Assembly: GCA_021773035.1 (NCBI GenBank) | Contig: JAJFKU010000068.1 | Coordinates: 1-64,000 of the forward strand | DNA from: Woeseiaceae bacterium | GTDB lineage: Bacteria > Pseudomonadota > Gammaproteobacteria > Steroidobacterales > Woeseiaceae | DNA: 64,000 bases | Reading direction: 5' to 3' | Shown here: positions 8,367-15,834 of the stretch, piece by piece | How the letters are laid out: every line of letters begins with the position of its first letter | Numbering within the stretch: position 1 is the stretch's first letter | The notes under the pieces: generated by a model | Told to the model about the DNA's origin: nothing | Seen by the model: the letters and a program-made list of their open reading frames with translations, nothing else | The model's database searches: none | Translations under genes and position numbers: made by a program

Positions 8367-10496
8367 ATGACAGGAACAAAGCTGGCCTTCGCGTTTGTTA
8401 TCGGTGCCGTTACGTTGCTGAGTGCCGCCTGCGAACGCGATCAAAATCGTATGCTGGAAGAAAGCTGGCCGAGGGCGTGGCTTGATGATTCCTATGGCGA
8501 CAGGGCGATGACGTGGGTAAAAACGGAGAATGAGTCGACGCTTAATCGATTCGCGGATGATGGGCGATTTGATCGATACAAGGAACAAGCCGAAACCGTC
8601 TTGACGGACCCAAGCCGATTGCCGGAAGCGCGCACCATTGGCGTGATGATGTACAACTATTGGCAAGACGCCGACCATCCGCTCGGTATTTGGCGGAGAT
8701 CGACCAATGAATCCTACTTTTCCGGAACACCGTCGTGGAATACGGTCCTGGATTTCGACGCACTTGCAGCTTCCGAGGGTCGTACGTGGATATTTGCCGG
8801 CGCCAGCTGCCTCGAACAACGGTGCCTTATTTCGTTAGCGGACAATGGCAAAGATGCACACGAAGTTCGCGAGTTCGATCTGGATTCGCGCACATTTGTC
8901 CGGGGCGGCTTCGCGCTGCCCGAGGACAAGTCGTCCGTCTGGTGGTATGACAAGAATACACTTCTGGTCGCTACGTCAGCAGGTCATGGCAAGGTCACAG
9001 AGTCGCTTCTACCGCGCACGATCCGAGTGTGGCATCGCGATACGTCACTGGGTGACGCTAAAACAGTCTTTGAAATCAGCGAGCGGGATGCGTCGGCTTC
9101 GGTCGCACTAGTTCGAGCAGCAAATACTGATGGATTTGTGGCGGTCCGCCGACCGGATTTTTTCACACGAGAGTTTTGGCATGTTGACCTGGAGGGTCGG
9201 CGTAAGTCCTTGCCCCTCCCGAAAAGAGTACTCATCAAAGGCGTCCACGATGAGAGCCTGCTACTCAGGCTCAACCAGGACTGGTCTCCAGTCGGCACCG
9301 AGGTGGCCTTTCAATCGGGCGCTCTGGTAGCAATTTCCTTGCCTCACCTGCTGAATGAGCAAAGCATCGTCGATGCGGAGTTACTTTATCAACCATCGTC
9401 AAACGAGGCAGTAAGAACTGTTATTGCCAGGGGTCGTGATTTTTTTGTGGAACTGCTTCGCGACTATCGCAGTGTAATAGTCAGAATTTCTGCCACTGAC
9501 GCGGGTTTGGAAACTGAGACACTGACGATAGCCGAGGATCGCTTTGTTTCGTTATTGGACGTACGAGAGAGCGATCTATTTCTAAAGGTTGAAGGTTTGC
9601 TGGCACCTGAAAAACTGATCCTCTTTGATTGGAATGAACACTCCCAGAATACACTTTTCACACGGTCGCCGGCGTTCGACAGCGAAGGCATGGTTTCGAG
9701 GCTGCTTCACACGACGAGCCGGGACGGCACACAAATCTCATATACGATCATCCATAACCGAACTATGGAAGCAAACGGCAACAACCCAACCCTGGTGTAC
9801 GGATACGGTGGCTTCGATGTGGCCATTACACCGCGATACGAGCCTCTGTTCGGAAAGCTCTGGCTGGAAAAGGGTGGTGTATATGTGCACGCCTACCTGC
9901 GCGGCGGCGGTGAGAGAGGCCCTGACTGGCACCAGTCTGCGATGCTGAAAAACAGACAATTGCCCTACGACGACATGATTGCAATCATCGAGGACCTCCA
10001 GCGGAGGCGAATTACGTCACCAGCCAATACAGGGATCATGGGCAGGTCGAATGGCGGTTTGATGGTAGCCAGTGTCATGATGCAGCGCCCTGACTTACTG
10101 GAGGCGGTTGTAGTAGGTGGGCCGTTGATCGACATGCTTACCTATCACCTATTGCCACCGGGCGCGACCTGGACCGCCGAGTATGGCGATCCAGAAGATC
10201 CTGAGATGCATGAGTTTCTGGAAAGTTATTCTCCGCTGCAACAAATTCAAAATGATCGCGACTATCCGGTACCGCTGATAATCACGTCCACGGATGACGA
10301 TCGTGTGTTGCCTGGGCATGCTCGCCGCTTTTCAGCCGAACTGGAAGAGTCGGGCCACGAGAGCTTCTATTTTGAAGATGGTCAAGGGGGGCACTACTGG
10401 GAATTGGCAGGCGGCCCCGCGCCAGGGGATTGGCGACTGCGCTCTATCGCACGAGCGATTGAATTTAGCTATTTGGCCGATCGCCTTACGCATTGA
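8367..10496 (+). CDS. prolyl oligopeptidase-family (S9) serine peptidase lipoprotein
   Basis: A 709-residue envelope lipoprotein. The ATG at 8367 (GGGAG upstream) gives a signal peptide with lipobox LSAAC. Residues about 30-430 form a propeller gate with weak repeats. The alpha/beta-hydrolase catalytic domain follows, with YGYGGF, the RGGGERG oxyanion region, nucleophile Ser561 in GRSNGG, Asp in STDDDRV (643-645) and His676 in GGHYWE. All catalytic residues are present. The family cleaves short peptides, often after proline. The gene lies 47 bases after the TonB receptor and probably belongs to its regulon, so import of the resulting peptides by the receptor is a reasonable inference. A tRNA-fragment boundary follows downstream. 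Confidence 0.9.
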   Translation: MTGTKLAFAFVIGAVTLLSAACERDQNRMLEESWPRAWLDDSYGDRAMTWVKTENESTLNRFADDGRFDRYKEQAETVLTDPSRLPEARTIGVMMYNYWQDADHPLGIWRRSTNESYFSGTPSWNTVLDFDALAASEGRTWIFAGASCLEQRCLISLADNGKDAHEVREFDLDSRTFVRGGFALPEDKSSVWWYDKNTLLVATSAGHGKVTESLLPRTIRVWHRDTSLGDAKTVFEISERDASASVALVRAANTDGFVAVRRPDFFTREFWHVDLEGRRKSLPLPKRVLIKGVHDESLLLRLNQDWSPVGTEVAFQSGALVAISLPHLLNEQSIVDAELLYQPSSNEAVRTVIARGRDFFVELLRDYRSVIVRISATDAGLETETLTIAEDRFVSLLDVRESDLFLKVEGLLAPEKLILFDWNEHSQNTLFTRSPAFDSEGMVSRLLHTTSRDGTQISYTIIHNRTMEANGNNPTLVYGYGGFDVAITPRYEPLFGKLWLEKGGVYVHAYLRGGGERGPDWHQSAMLKNRQLPYDDMIAIIEDLQRRRITSPANTGIMGRSNGGLMVASVMMQRPDLLEAVVVGGPLIDMLTYHLLPPGATWTAEYGDPEDPEMHEFLESYSPLQQIQNDRDYPVPLIITSTDDDRVLPGHARRFSAELEESGHESFYFEDGQGGHYWELAGGPAPGDWRLRSIARAIEFSYLADRLTH

Positions 10497-10565
10497 ATCT
10501 TTCACCGGTGTAGACAGTGAGAGGATGGATATCGATCCAAAGCGGGTTTTCGGCTGTCAGAAAGT

Positions 10566-10689
10566 TACAGAAAAATACTCACTACCTCGGTTGCCCGCCG
10601 GTCTTTTTCTAAGAACCTACCAGCGTACCGCATAGGTAGGTAGAAAAATCTCCGTGTTTTTCTAAGACGTTCCTGCTGTATGCCGTGTC
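10566..10689 (+). repeat. att-arm-like repeat, copy 1
   Basis: It aligns over its length with 26200-26340. Conserved blocks are TACCT, GCCG, CTTTTTCTAAGAA, a hairpin with loop sequence GTACCGCATAG, a second TTTTCTAAGA exactly 53 bases after the first, and TGCTGTATGCCG. The stem here is CCTACC/GGTAGG; in copy 2 it is CCTGT/ACAGG, so pairing is kept while bases differ. Both copies end next to a tRNA-Thr 3' fragment, which fits the element-side arm of an integrase attachment site with TTCTAAGA as repeated binding site. That role is inference. Confidence 0.6.
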
Positions 10690-10727
10690 TCAGTAGGTCC
10701 TGAATTCGACTCTTGGCGCCGGCACCA
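10690..10727 (+). other. tRNA-Thr 3' fragment with CCA (copy b)
   Basis: It contains the anticodon-arm 3' strand TCAGT, variable loop AGGTC, a T-arm with loop TTCGACT, the acceptor 3' strand GCGCCGGC and encoded ACCA. The anticodon loop and 5' half are missing, so it cannot be a functional tRNA. It is interpreted as an attachment-site remnant. Confidence 0.7.
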
Positions 10728-10943
10728 ATAATATCAAACGGTTAGCAGGTACCATCAGCGTGCCTGCTGGCTAGACTCGGTCACGGTAGCAAACGACCAC
10801 GCAGTGGTGTCAGCGCTAACTCCGATACCCTTGATTACGGCTTGCCGCAGATCAGCATTCGTTGCGTTTTCTCGATTCGGATCACCATCCGTGAGCATGG
10901 TTCTGCTACGCTGCTATCTATTAGTGGCCGTTCTGGTTTCTCG

Positions 10944-12110
10944 ATGCCCGGTAAAACAACAAGCGTTCCCTGTTCGGTAGCCAATGCCGGCGAAACGCCA
11001 GCAAAGAAACGACTCAAGTTCGCGGATGACAATGCGTTCCATATAGAAGTCAAGCGACGCGTCGACCTGCATATGACCAGCAACGGTCGGCGCGAGCGCG
11101 ATTGTTTGCAGATGTATCTGAAAACAGCCATCATACTGACCGCCTTTGTGGTCTCCTACGTACTCTTGGTATTCGTGGCCTCTACCTGGTTACAGGCGCT
11201 TCCACTTGCTGTCTTACTTGCCTTCGCAACGGCAGCGATCGGCTTCAATATCATGCATGATGCCAGCCACCATGCGTACTCCACCAAGGGCTGGGTTAAC
11301 AGGATTGCCGCGTCGAGTCTGGACCTGATCGGTGGAAGTTCTTTCTTCTGGCATTGGAAGCATGTGGTGTTCCATCACAACTACACGAACATCCATAACT
11401 TTGACACAGACATCGATCTGGGCGTGCTGGGACGCTTTGCGCCGCAAGGCAGACGACTGCCCATTCATGCATTTCAACATTGGTATTTTTGGATTCTGTA
11501 CGGCGTACTCGTCATCAAATGGAATCTATACGACGATTTCCGCGTGCTGATGCGGGGACGAATCGGAGAGCACCGGTACCGGCCTATGCGGGGCAGTGAG
11601 CTGGCGATCTTTATTATCGGGAAGGTTTCGTTTTTTACGATCGCCTTCGGAGTTCCGCTGTTGTTCCATTCAGCAGGTGCGGTTGCGTTGTTCTACCTCC
11701 TTATCGCGTTCATCACCGGCATCGTTCTGAGCGTCGTGTTTCAACTCGCGCACACAGTGGAAGAGGCAAGCTTTCCGCAACCACAGACGCCGGGGCACAT
11801 GGACCAAGCGTGGGCGGTTCATCAGGTGGAAACCACTGTCGACTTTGCGCGTAAGAGTTCAGTAGCCTATTGGTTGCTCGGTGGTTTGAACTTCCAGATC
11901 GAACATCATCTGTTCCCGCGGATGTGTCACACCAACTATCCATTCATTGCGCCTGTGGTCGAGGAGGCCTGCCGGGATTTCGGCATCAGATACAACGTCC
12001 ATGACAGTTTTAGGCAGGGGATAATGTCTCACTTCCGTTGGTTGCGTCGGATGGGTGCGGCGAGGGATGCCGCCCCGGCAGTTCAATCTCAGTGCGCTAA
12101 GTCAAATTGA
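10944..12110 (+). CDS. membrane fatty-acid desaturase (acyl-lipid/acyl-CoA type)
   Basis: A 388-residue di-iron membrane desaturase. The three histidine boxes are H105-DAS-H109-H110, H140-VVF-H144-H145 and Q318-IE-H321-H322. The Gln in place of His in the third box is typical of front-end (delta-5/delta-6-like) desaturases. Hydrophobic pairs lie around residues 60-105 and 205-270. The N-terminus has the soluble KRLKFADDNAFHIEVKRRVD segment common in bacterial members, so the ATG at 10944 is preferred over internal Met codons. The upstream frame to 10842 is not conserved-looking. It should introduce double bonds into membrane acyl chains with an electron donor encoded elsewhere. A small basic protein gene follows closely. 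Confidence 0.9.
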   Translation: MPGKTTSVPCSVANAGETPAKKRLKFADDNAFHIEVKRRVDLHMTSNGRRERDCLQMYLKTAIILTAFVVSYVLLVFVASTWLQALPLAVLLAFATAAIGFNIMHDASHHAYSTKGWVNRIAASSLDLIGGSSFFWHWKHVVFHHNYTNIHNFDTDIDLGVLGRFAPQGRRLPIHAFQHWYFWILYGVLVIKWNLYDDFRVLMRGRIGEHRYRPMRGSELAIFIIGKVSFFTIAFGVPLLFHSAGAVALFYLLIAFITGIVLSVVFQLAHTVEEASFPQPQTPGHMDQAWAVHQVETTVDFARKSSVAYWLLGGLNFQIEHHLFPRMCHTNYPFIAPVVEEACRDFGIRYNVHDSFRQGIMSHFRWLRRMGAARDAAPAVQSQCAKSN

Positions 12111-12126
12111 AACAGGGAGATAAGTT

Positions 12127-12243
12127 ATGAGCAGAGAACGAAAGAGCAACAAAGAGACCAAGAAAATCCCGGCGATGACCGCTAAAGAGAAGAAGGCCGC
12201 GAAGAAAGCGAAGAAGAACGAAAGAGGCCGCATCGGCGAATGA
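12127..12243 (+). CDS. small lysine-rich protein (38 residues)
   Basis: A 38-residue reading frame preceded by AGGGAGA about six bases before its ATG, 16 bases after the desaturase stop. The product is about one-third lysine, opening MSRERKSNKETKK and ending RGRIGE. Short proteins starting with this RKSNKExKK pattern occur widely in proteobacteria with unknown function. The strong ribosome-binding site and this resemblance support it being real. It could bind nucleic acid or anionic lipid, but nothing in the sequence decides. Confidence 0.6.
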   Translation: MSRERKSNKETKKIPAMTAKEKKAAKKAKKNERGRIGE

Positions 12244-12281
12244 TGTGAACTGCTTCGGGGAGGAGTATCTGCCGCCAGGCG

Positions 12282-13145
12282 CTATTCTTCTGCAATCAAA
12301 AAATGCAGTGGGTCCCTGAGGGTTTGCAGCGCCCGATAATAGAAGAGTTGGTTCGGCCGTTTAGTGTCGAACCTGAGTCTTCTTAAGAACGCGAGTTCCT
12401 CTTTGGACAGATCGCCACTGAGGACGGAGTCTTGCAGGAATTCGGTGAGCCCCGGCTCGTCCTTGTGGCTACTGTCAATGTCCTTCTCAACAAAAGCAAA
12501 TTTCTTCGATTCCCCAGGAACGAGTCTTTCATTCAGCGTTATTTCCATATCGAAGGTCGAGAGGTCGATGTTCCAACGTGCAATCAGTGGCTCCAGAAAA
12601 GAGACACAGTCTTCATTTGAAACATTGAAGATATCGGTGTCGAGGAATTCCAGAATGATGACCCGCATTTGCTCGTAGCTTTTGTCGCTGAGCTGTGCGA
12701 CTTTCTGGAGCCAGGCCTGATTGTCCAGCTCCGCTCTCGCAACCCGGCTGACGACGTCCAGTAGTTTCTGTGTTATTAGCCGCTCGAGTTCACCGAACGG
12801 CTGCCTTTCGAATATCGACCGAATCTGCAGCTGTCTGGTGGGCACGCACTTGCGCAGTATCAATTCCCGGGTTTCCTTTAGCAGGGCGCCGTGGGGTTCC
12901 TCGTAGTCGCGCTTGAGTGCATCCATACGCTGTGCGCGCGCCAGTTTCGCTAACTCTCCGTTTGAGAGCCGCAGAAAACGTCCCATTTTCCCGTAGATGT
13001 CTGTTCGATCCGGCGCGGGCGGTAGTTTTTTTCCGGTCAGTAGCTGGGATATGTAGGATTCTGTCACCTCGGCTGCTGCTGCCAGATCCTTCTGCTCCAA
13101 CCCGAGTTCCCGGAGTCGCGTCCTGATGACGGTACAAACGTCCAT
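12282..13145 (-). CDS. XRE-family helix-turn-helix regulator
   Basis: A 287-residue regulator. Residues about 6-65 are a Cro/CI-type helix-turn-helix (LGLEQKDLAAAAEVTESYISQLLTGKK). The remaining ~220 residues are helical and unrecognised, probably a sensor or dimerisation domain; there is a Phe/Arg-rich C-terminus. The gene is transcribed divergently from the monooxygenase-fold gene at 13323. The shared 177-bp gap contains a promoter toward that gene whose -10 region lies within a GTTAAT-type inverted repeat, a natural operator for this protein. It may control 13323 and the operon after it. Confidence 0.85.
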   Translation of the reverse strand: MDVCTVIRTRLRELGLEQKDLAAAAEVTESYISQLLTGKKLPPAPDRTDIYGKMGRFLRLSNGELAKLARAQRMDALKRDYEEPHGALLKETRELILRKCVPTRQLQIRSIFERQPFGELERLITQKLLDVVSRVARAELDNQAWLQKVAQLSDKSYEQMRVIILEFLDTDIFNVSNEDCVSFLEPLIARWNIDLSTFDMEITLNERLVPGESKKFAFVEKDIDSSHKDEPGLTEFLQDSVLSGDLSKEELAFLRRLRFDTKRPNQLFYYRALQTLRDPLHFLIAEE

Positions 13146-13204
13146 TTACAGCCTCTGATAATTTACTTTATTGGTTAATTTTCGAAGAGAATGTCAGACA
13201 AGGC

Positions 13205-13240
13205 TTGACTATTCAAGTGAATTAACTGAATATGGTTAAT
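13205..13240 (+). promoter_or_regulatory. sigma70-like promoter with overlapping GTTAAT dyad
   Basis: TTGACT (13205-13210) and GAATAT (13228-13233) are 17 bases apart and read toward the gene at 13323. A perfect dyad ATTAAC-N8-GTTAAT (13221-13240) covers the -10 box. A third GTTAAT lies at 13174-13179, nearer the divergent XRE gene. Repression by the XRE protein is inferred. Confidence 0.5.
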
Positions 13241-13322
13241 AGATCAAAAGGGCTCCAGAACAAATCAACTAAATGAGTTATCTGGCGTGCCCTCTTGGCC
13301 AATCGCAAGGACGGAGCAAGTC

Positions 13323-13646
13323 ATGTACGCACGTCAAGTATCAATGGAACTGAGATCAGACTGCCGCGACGAATTCACGCAAAAGCTCGAAGCAGAAATT
13401 CTTCCCCTGCTTCGCAAGCAGAAGGGCTTCAAGGATGAGATTTCCTTCGTTAGTCCAGAAGGCAAGAACGCGGTTGCGGTCAGCCTGTGGGAGGACAAGA
13501 AAAGCGCCGACGCTTATAGCCGTGGACCTTATGCAGAAGTAGCCAAAATTCTGTCGAAGCTGGTTCAGAGAACACCGCGAGTGAAAAACTTCGAGGTTGT
13601 GAACTCGACGTTTCACGATATTACGGCGCAGCAACAAGCCGCCTAA
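13323..13646 (+). CDS. ABM-fold (antibiotic biosynthesis monooxygenase-like) protein
   Basis: A 107-residue cytoplasmic protein with the ferredoxin-like dimeric alpha/beta-barrel layout of ABM and quinol-monooxygenase proteins: strand MYARQVSMELR, a helix with EFTQKLEAEILPLLRKQKGF, strand DEISFVSPEGKNAVAVSLWED, then the helix KKSADAYS. The ATG at 13323 follows AAGGACGGAG and is preferred over 13287. It is divergent from the XRE regulator and preceded by a good promoter. Members range from cofactor-free oxygenases to detoxifying or purely structural proteins, so the reaction is unknown. The next gene starts 94 bases later. Confidence 0.7.
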   Translation: MYARQVSMELRSDCRDEFTQKLEAEILPLLRKQKGFKDEISFVSPEGKNAVAVSLWEDKKSADAYSRGPYAEVAKILSKLVQRTPRVKNFEVVNSTFHDITAQQQAA

Positions 13647-13740
13647 AGCCATCAGGTGTTTTTACGGCGGGCGAAGCTTCTTTCGCCTGTTGTCTTCTTA
13701 TGGTTGCCTCGCGGCCCACAAAACAAAGGACACTACTTGC

Positions 13741-13851
13741 ATGTCATTGCAAACCGGTAACGGCCAAAGCGGCGGTATCAATCCAGGCGCCGAACTCGAG
13801 CAACTCGTCTTCTTGAAGGGAATGGATCCCGGCGATCGAGAGAATCAATGA
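13741..13851 (+). CDS. 36-residue peptide gene heading the Cys-repeat operon
   Basis: A 36-residue frame, MSLQTGNGQSGGINP at the N-terminus and GMDPGDRENQ at the C-terminus, with AAAGGA about ten bases before the ATG. Its stop overlaps the start of the secreted Cys-repeat gene as ATGA (13848-13851), good evidence that the frame is translated and coupled. The peptide is polar and glycine-rich at the front and has no cysteine, signal peptide or membrane segment. It could be a leader or precursor peptide, a small partner of the next proteins, or a coupling ORF. I do not recognise the family. Confidence 0.5.
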   Translation: MSLQTGNGQSGGINPGAELEQLVFLKGMDPGDRENQ

Positions 13852-14636
13852 AAGCAACACGATCGAGACTCAGTATATTCGGACACGCACTGGTGTTTCT
13901 GACGGTATTCGCCGGCACTGCGGAACTCGTGTTGGCGGAAGGTGTGGGGGCAGCATTACCCGCAAACGCGACGGCGAACAGTTATGGGAGTGGTTGGAAA
14001 TGCGACAAGGGCTATCTCAGGACGGTTGGCTCCTGTATCGCCGTGGTGTTACCGGCAAATGCATACCTGACAAATTCAAGTCATGGCTCTGGTTGGGCAT
14101 GCCAGCATGGCTATAAGCAGAGCACCGATACCTGCCTGGCAGTTGCGCTGCCGGTTAACGCCTATCTCAGTGGTATATCAGGTGACAGGTGGTTATGCGA
14201 CAGAGGCTTTCGGCAACTCAAAGAGACCTGCGAAGCCATACCGGTGCCGGTGAACGGATACCTGACGGAGAGCTCCTGGGGGTCGGGTTGGACTTGCGAG
14301 CGGGGATATCGCGCGGCGACTGATACCTGTGCTGCTATCGCGATACCGGAGAACGCCTATCTGGCTTTCACCACCAATAGATCTGGCTGGGAGTGCGCTC
14401 GCGGCTACCGCGAAGTCGACGGCGCCTGCGACGCTATCGAACTACCTCCAAACGCATTCCTGTCCGGACGGGCCTATGGACCAGGTTGGGAGTGTGATCG
14501 CGGATATCAGGAGATCGAGGCAAGCTGCGTCGCTTTCGAAATTCCAGATAACGCTCATCTGGATTTTTCCGGACACGATTGGGATTGCAATAAGCCCTAC
14601 CGAAAGCGCAACTTTGCGTGTACATCAGGCGATTGA
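13848..14636 (+). CDS. secreted seven-repeat two-cysteine protein
   Basis: A 262-residue protein with a signal peptide of about 30 residues ending VLA. The mature protein is seven tandem repeats of about 30-33 residues. Each has the core P-x-N-A-[YHF]-L, then a Gly-rich stretch, G-W-x-C-x-[RK]-G-Y and a second Cys. The spacing W-x-C-x10-C is invariant in all seven. Two Cys per repeat suggests one disulphide each, giving a rigid rod or a ligand-binding array in the periplasm or outside the cell. Related repeat proteins exist in Proteobacteria without known function. The gene is coupled to the 36-residue peptide upstream and is one base from the DUF1611 gene downstream. Confidence 0.8.
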   Translation: MKATRSRLSIFGHALVFLTVFAGTAELVLAEGVGAALPANATANSYGSGWKCDKGYLRTVGSCIAVVLPANAYLTNSSHGSGWACQHGYKQSTDTCLAVALPVNAYLSGISGDRWLCDRGFRQLKETCEAIPVPVNGYLTESSWGSGWTCERGYRAATDTCAAIAIPENAYLAFTTNRSGWECARGYREVDGACDAIELPPNAFLSGRAYGPGWECDRGYQEIEASCVAFEIPDNAHLDFSGHDWDCNKPYRKRNFACTSGD

Positions 14637-14637
14637 A

Positions 14638-15834
14638 ATGACTGACGACGACAGACAGGTCATGGATGCCGATCATGGATCGACAAAGCAAACAACCGCT
14701 CGCCCGTTGGACACGTCGTTCGTCGGCCCGACCTCAAGTACCGGCAGCAACCGCACCGCCACTGCCGTTGTTTATTGCGAAGGTAACTTTGGCGCACTTG
14801 ACGGCAAGACAGCAAACGGTCTCGTTCGACACTCGGAGCGCTACAAAATCCTATCGGTTATTGATAGTGAAAAGGCAGGTCTTGACGCGGGCATGGTGCT
14901 TGACGACAAAGCCAATTCGATTCCGATTTGTTGCGATCTCGCCGAATCCCTGGCGAAAGCCGCCACGTTGCCCGATCACTTTATCTTCGGCGTGGCACCT
15001 TCCAGCGGTATGCTTTCCATCAGGGAGCGAAGCCTGTTGCTTGAGGCCATTAGCCACGGAATGAACATCGTCAACGGGCTTCACGAATTCCTCAATGATG
15101 ATCCCGTCTTCCAGGCCGCATGCGCAGCGAGCAATGTCGAGATCCTCGATGTGCGCAGACCGCCCGATAAGAAAGATCTACACATATTCACGGGCGATAT
15201 CGACCGTGTCACGTGCCCGGTAATCGCGGTGCTTGGCACCGACTGCGCGATCGGCAAGCGCACGACCGCGACGATCCTGACCCAGGCGCTCAACGATCGC
15301 GGCGTCAGGACGGTAATGATCGGAACCGGACAGACAGGTTTGATCCAGGGAGCCCGCTATGGTGTCGCGCTTGACGCAATACCGTCGCAGTTTTGTGCTG
15401 GTGAACTCGAAGCAACGATCGTTGACGCTTTCATGGTCGAAGGCCCCGATGTGATTGTTGTTGAAGGACAAGGAGCCCTGAGCCACCCCGCCTTTTCGTC
15501 CTCTACGTTTATCCTTAGAGGTGCTTGTCCCGATGGTGTTGTATTGCAGCATGCGCCGGCGCGCAAGAGCCGCTGTGATTTCGAAGGTATGCGCATGCCG
15601 ACACCGGCTTCCGAAATAAATCTCATTCAGACGTTCGCCGAAACGACGGTGATCGGTCTCACGATTAACCATGAAAATATGAGCGATGCCGAGGTAGGTT
15701 CCGCTATTCTGCGCTATCAGGGCGAGCTCGGCATCCCGGCAACCGACGCACTTAGCCGTTCTCCTGAGCGCCTGGTGGAAATGGTGCTTTCCGCTTTTCC
15801 AAAACTGGCGGAGAAGCTGCAGGCGGCCGCGTGA
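14638..15834 (+). CDS. DUF1611 (DgcN-like) P-loop protein
   Basis: A 398-residue cytoplasmic protein of the DUF1611 family. An N-terminal Rossmann-like part (about residues 40-180) precedes a P-loop domain with the motif GTDCAIGKRTT at residues 200-210. Later motifs are GTGQTGLIQGARYG, VVEGQGALSHPAF and the conserved GVVLQHAPARK segment. One characterised member, DgcN, is reported as a D-glutamate N-acetyltransferase; whether this one acylates an amino acid is inference. Its start is one base after the Cys-repeat gene, and its stop overlaps the racemase gene. That pairing suggests a joint role in D-amino-acid or N-acyl-amino-acid chemistry. An in-frame extension back to 14329 is ignored because it lies inside the previous gene. 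Confidence 0.82.
   Translation: MTDDDRQVMDADHGSTKQTTARPLDTSFVGPTSSTGSNRTATAVVYCEGNFGALDGKTANGLVRHSERYKILSVIDSEKAGLDAGMVLDDKANSIPICCDLAESLAKAATLPDHFIFGVAPSSGMLSIRERSLLLEAISHGMNIVNGLHEFLNDDPVFQAACAASNVEILDVRRPPDKKDLHIFTGDIDRVTCPVIAVLGTDCAIGKRTTATILTQALNDRGVRTVMIGTGQTGLIQGARYGVALDAIPSQFCAGELEATIVDAFMVEGPDVIVVEGQGALSHPAFSSSTFILRGACPDGVVLQHAPARKSRCDFEGMRMPTPASEINLIQTFAETTVIGLTINHENMSDAEVGSAILRYQGELGIPATDALSRSPERLVEMVLSAFPKLAEKLQAAA

Larger units (their letters stand above)
10497..10943. other. non-coding island boundary
   Basis: This 447-base gap carries the att-arm-like repeat (10566-10689) and tRNA-Thr fragment b (10690-10727). The remaining 10728-10943 contains no recognised feature. An in-frame extension of the desaturase gene into it does not look like coding sequence. 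Confidence 0.55.

Noticed and set aside
10604..10690. Resemblance of the TTCTAAG-hairpin repeats to type I-F CRISPR repeats
   Set aside because: Only two TTCTAAGA sites 53 bases apart, the units are not identical, spacing does not match I-F arrays, and no cas gene is near.
10842..10943. N-terminal extension of the desaturase back to 10842
   Set aside because: The added residues do not resemble the family and lie in the island boundary; the conserved N-terminus begins after 10944.
13652..13700. Hairpin GGCGAA/TTTCGCC after the ABM-fold gene as a terminator
   Set aside because: Short imperfect stem and no continuous T-run; read-through into the following operon is equally possible.
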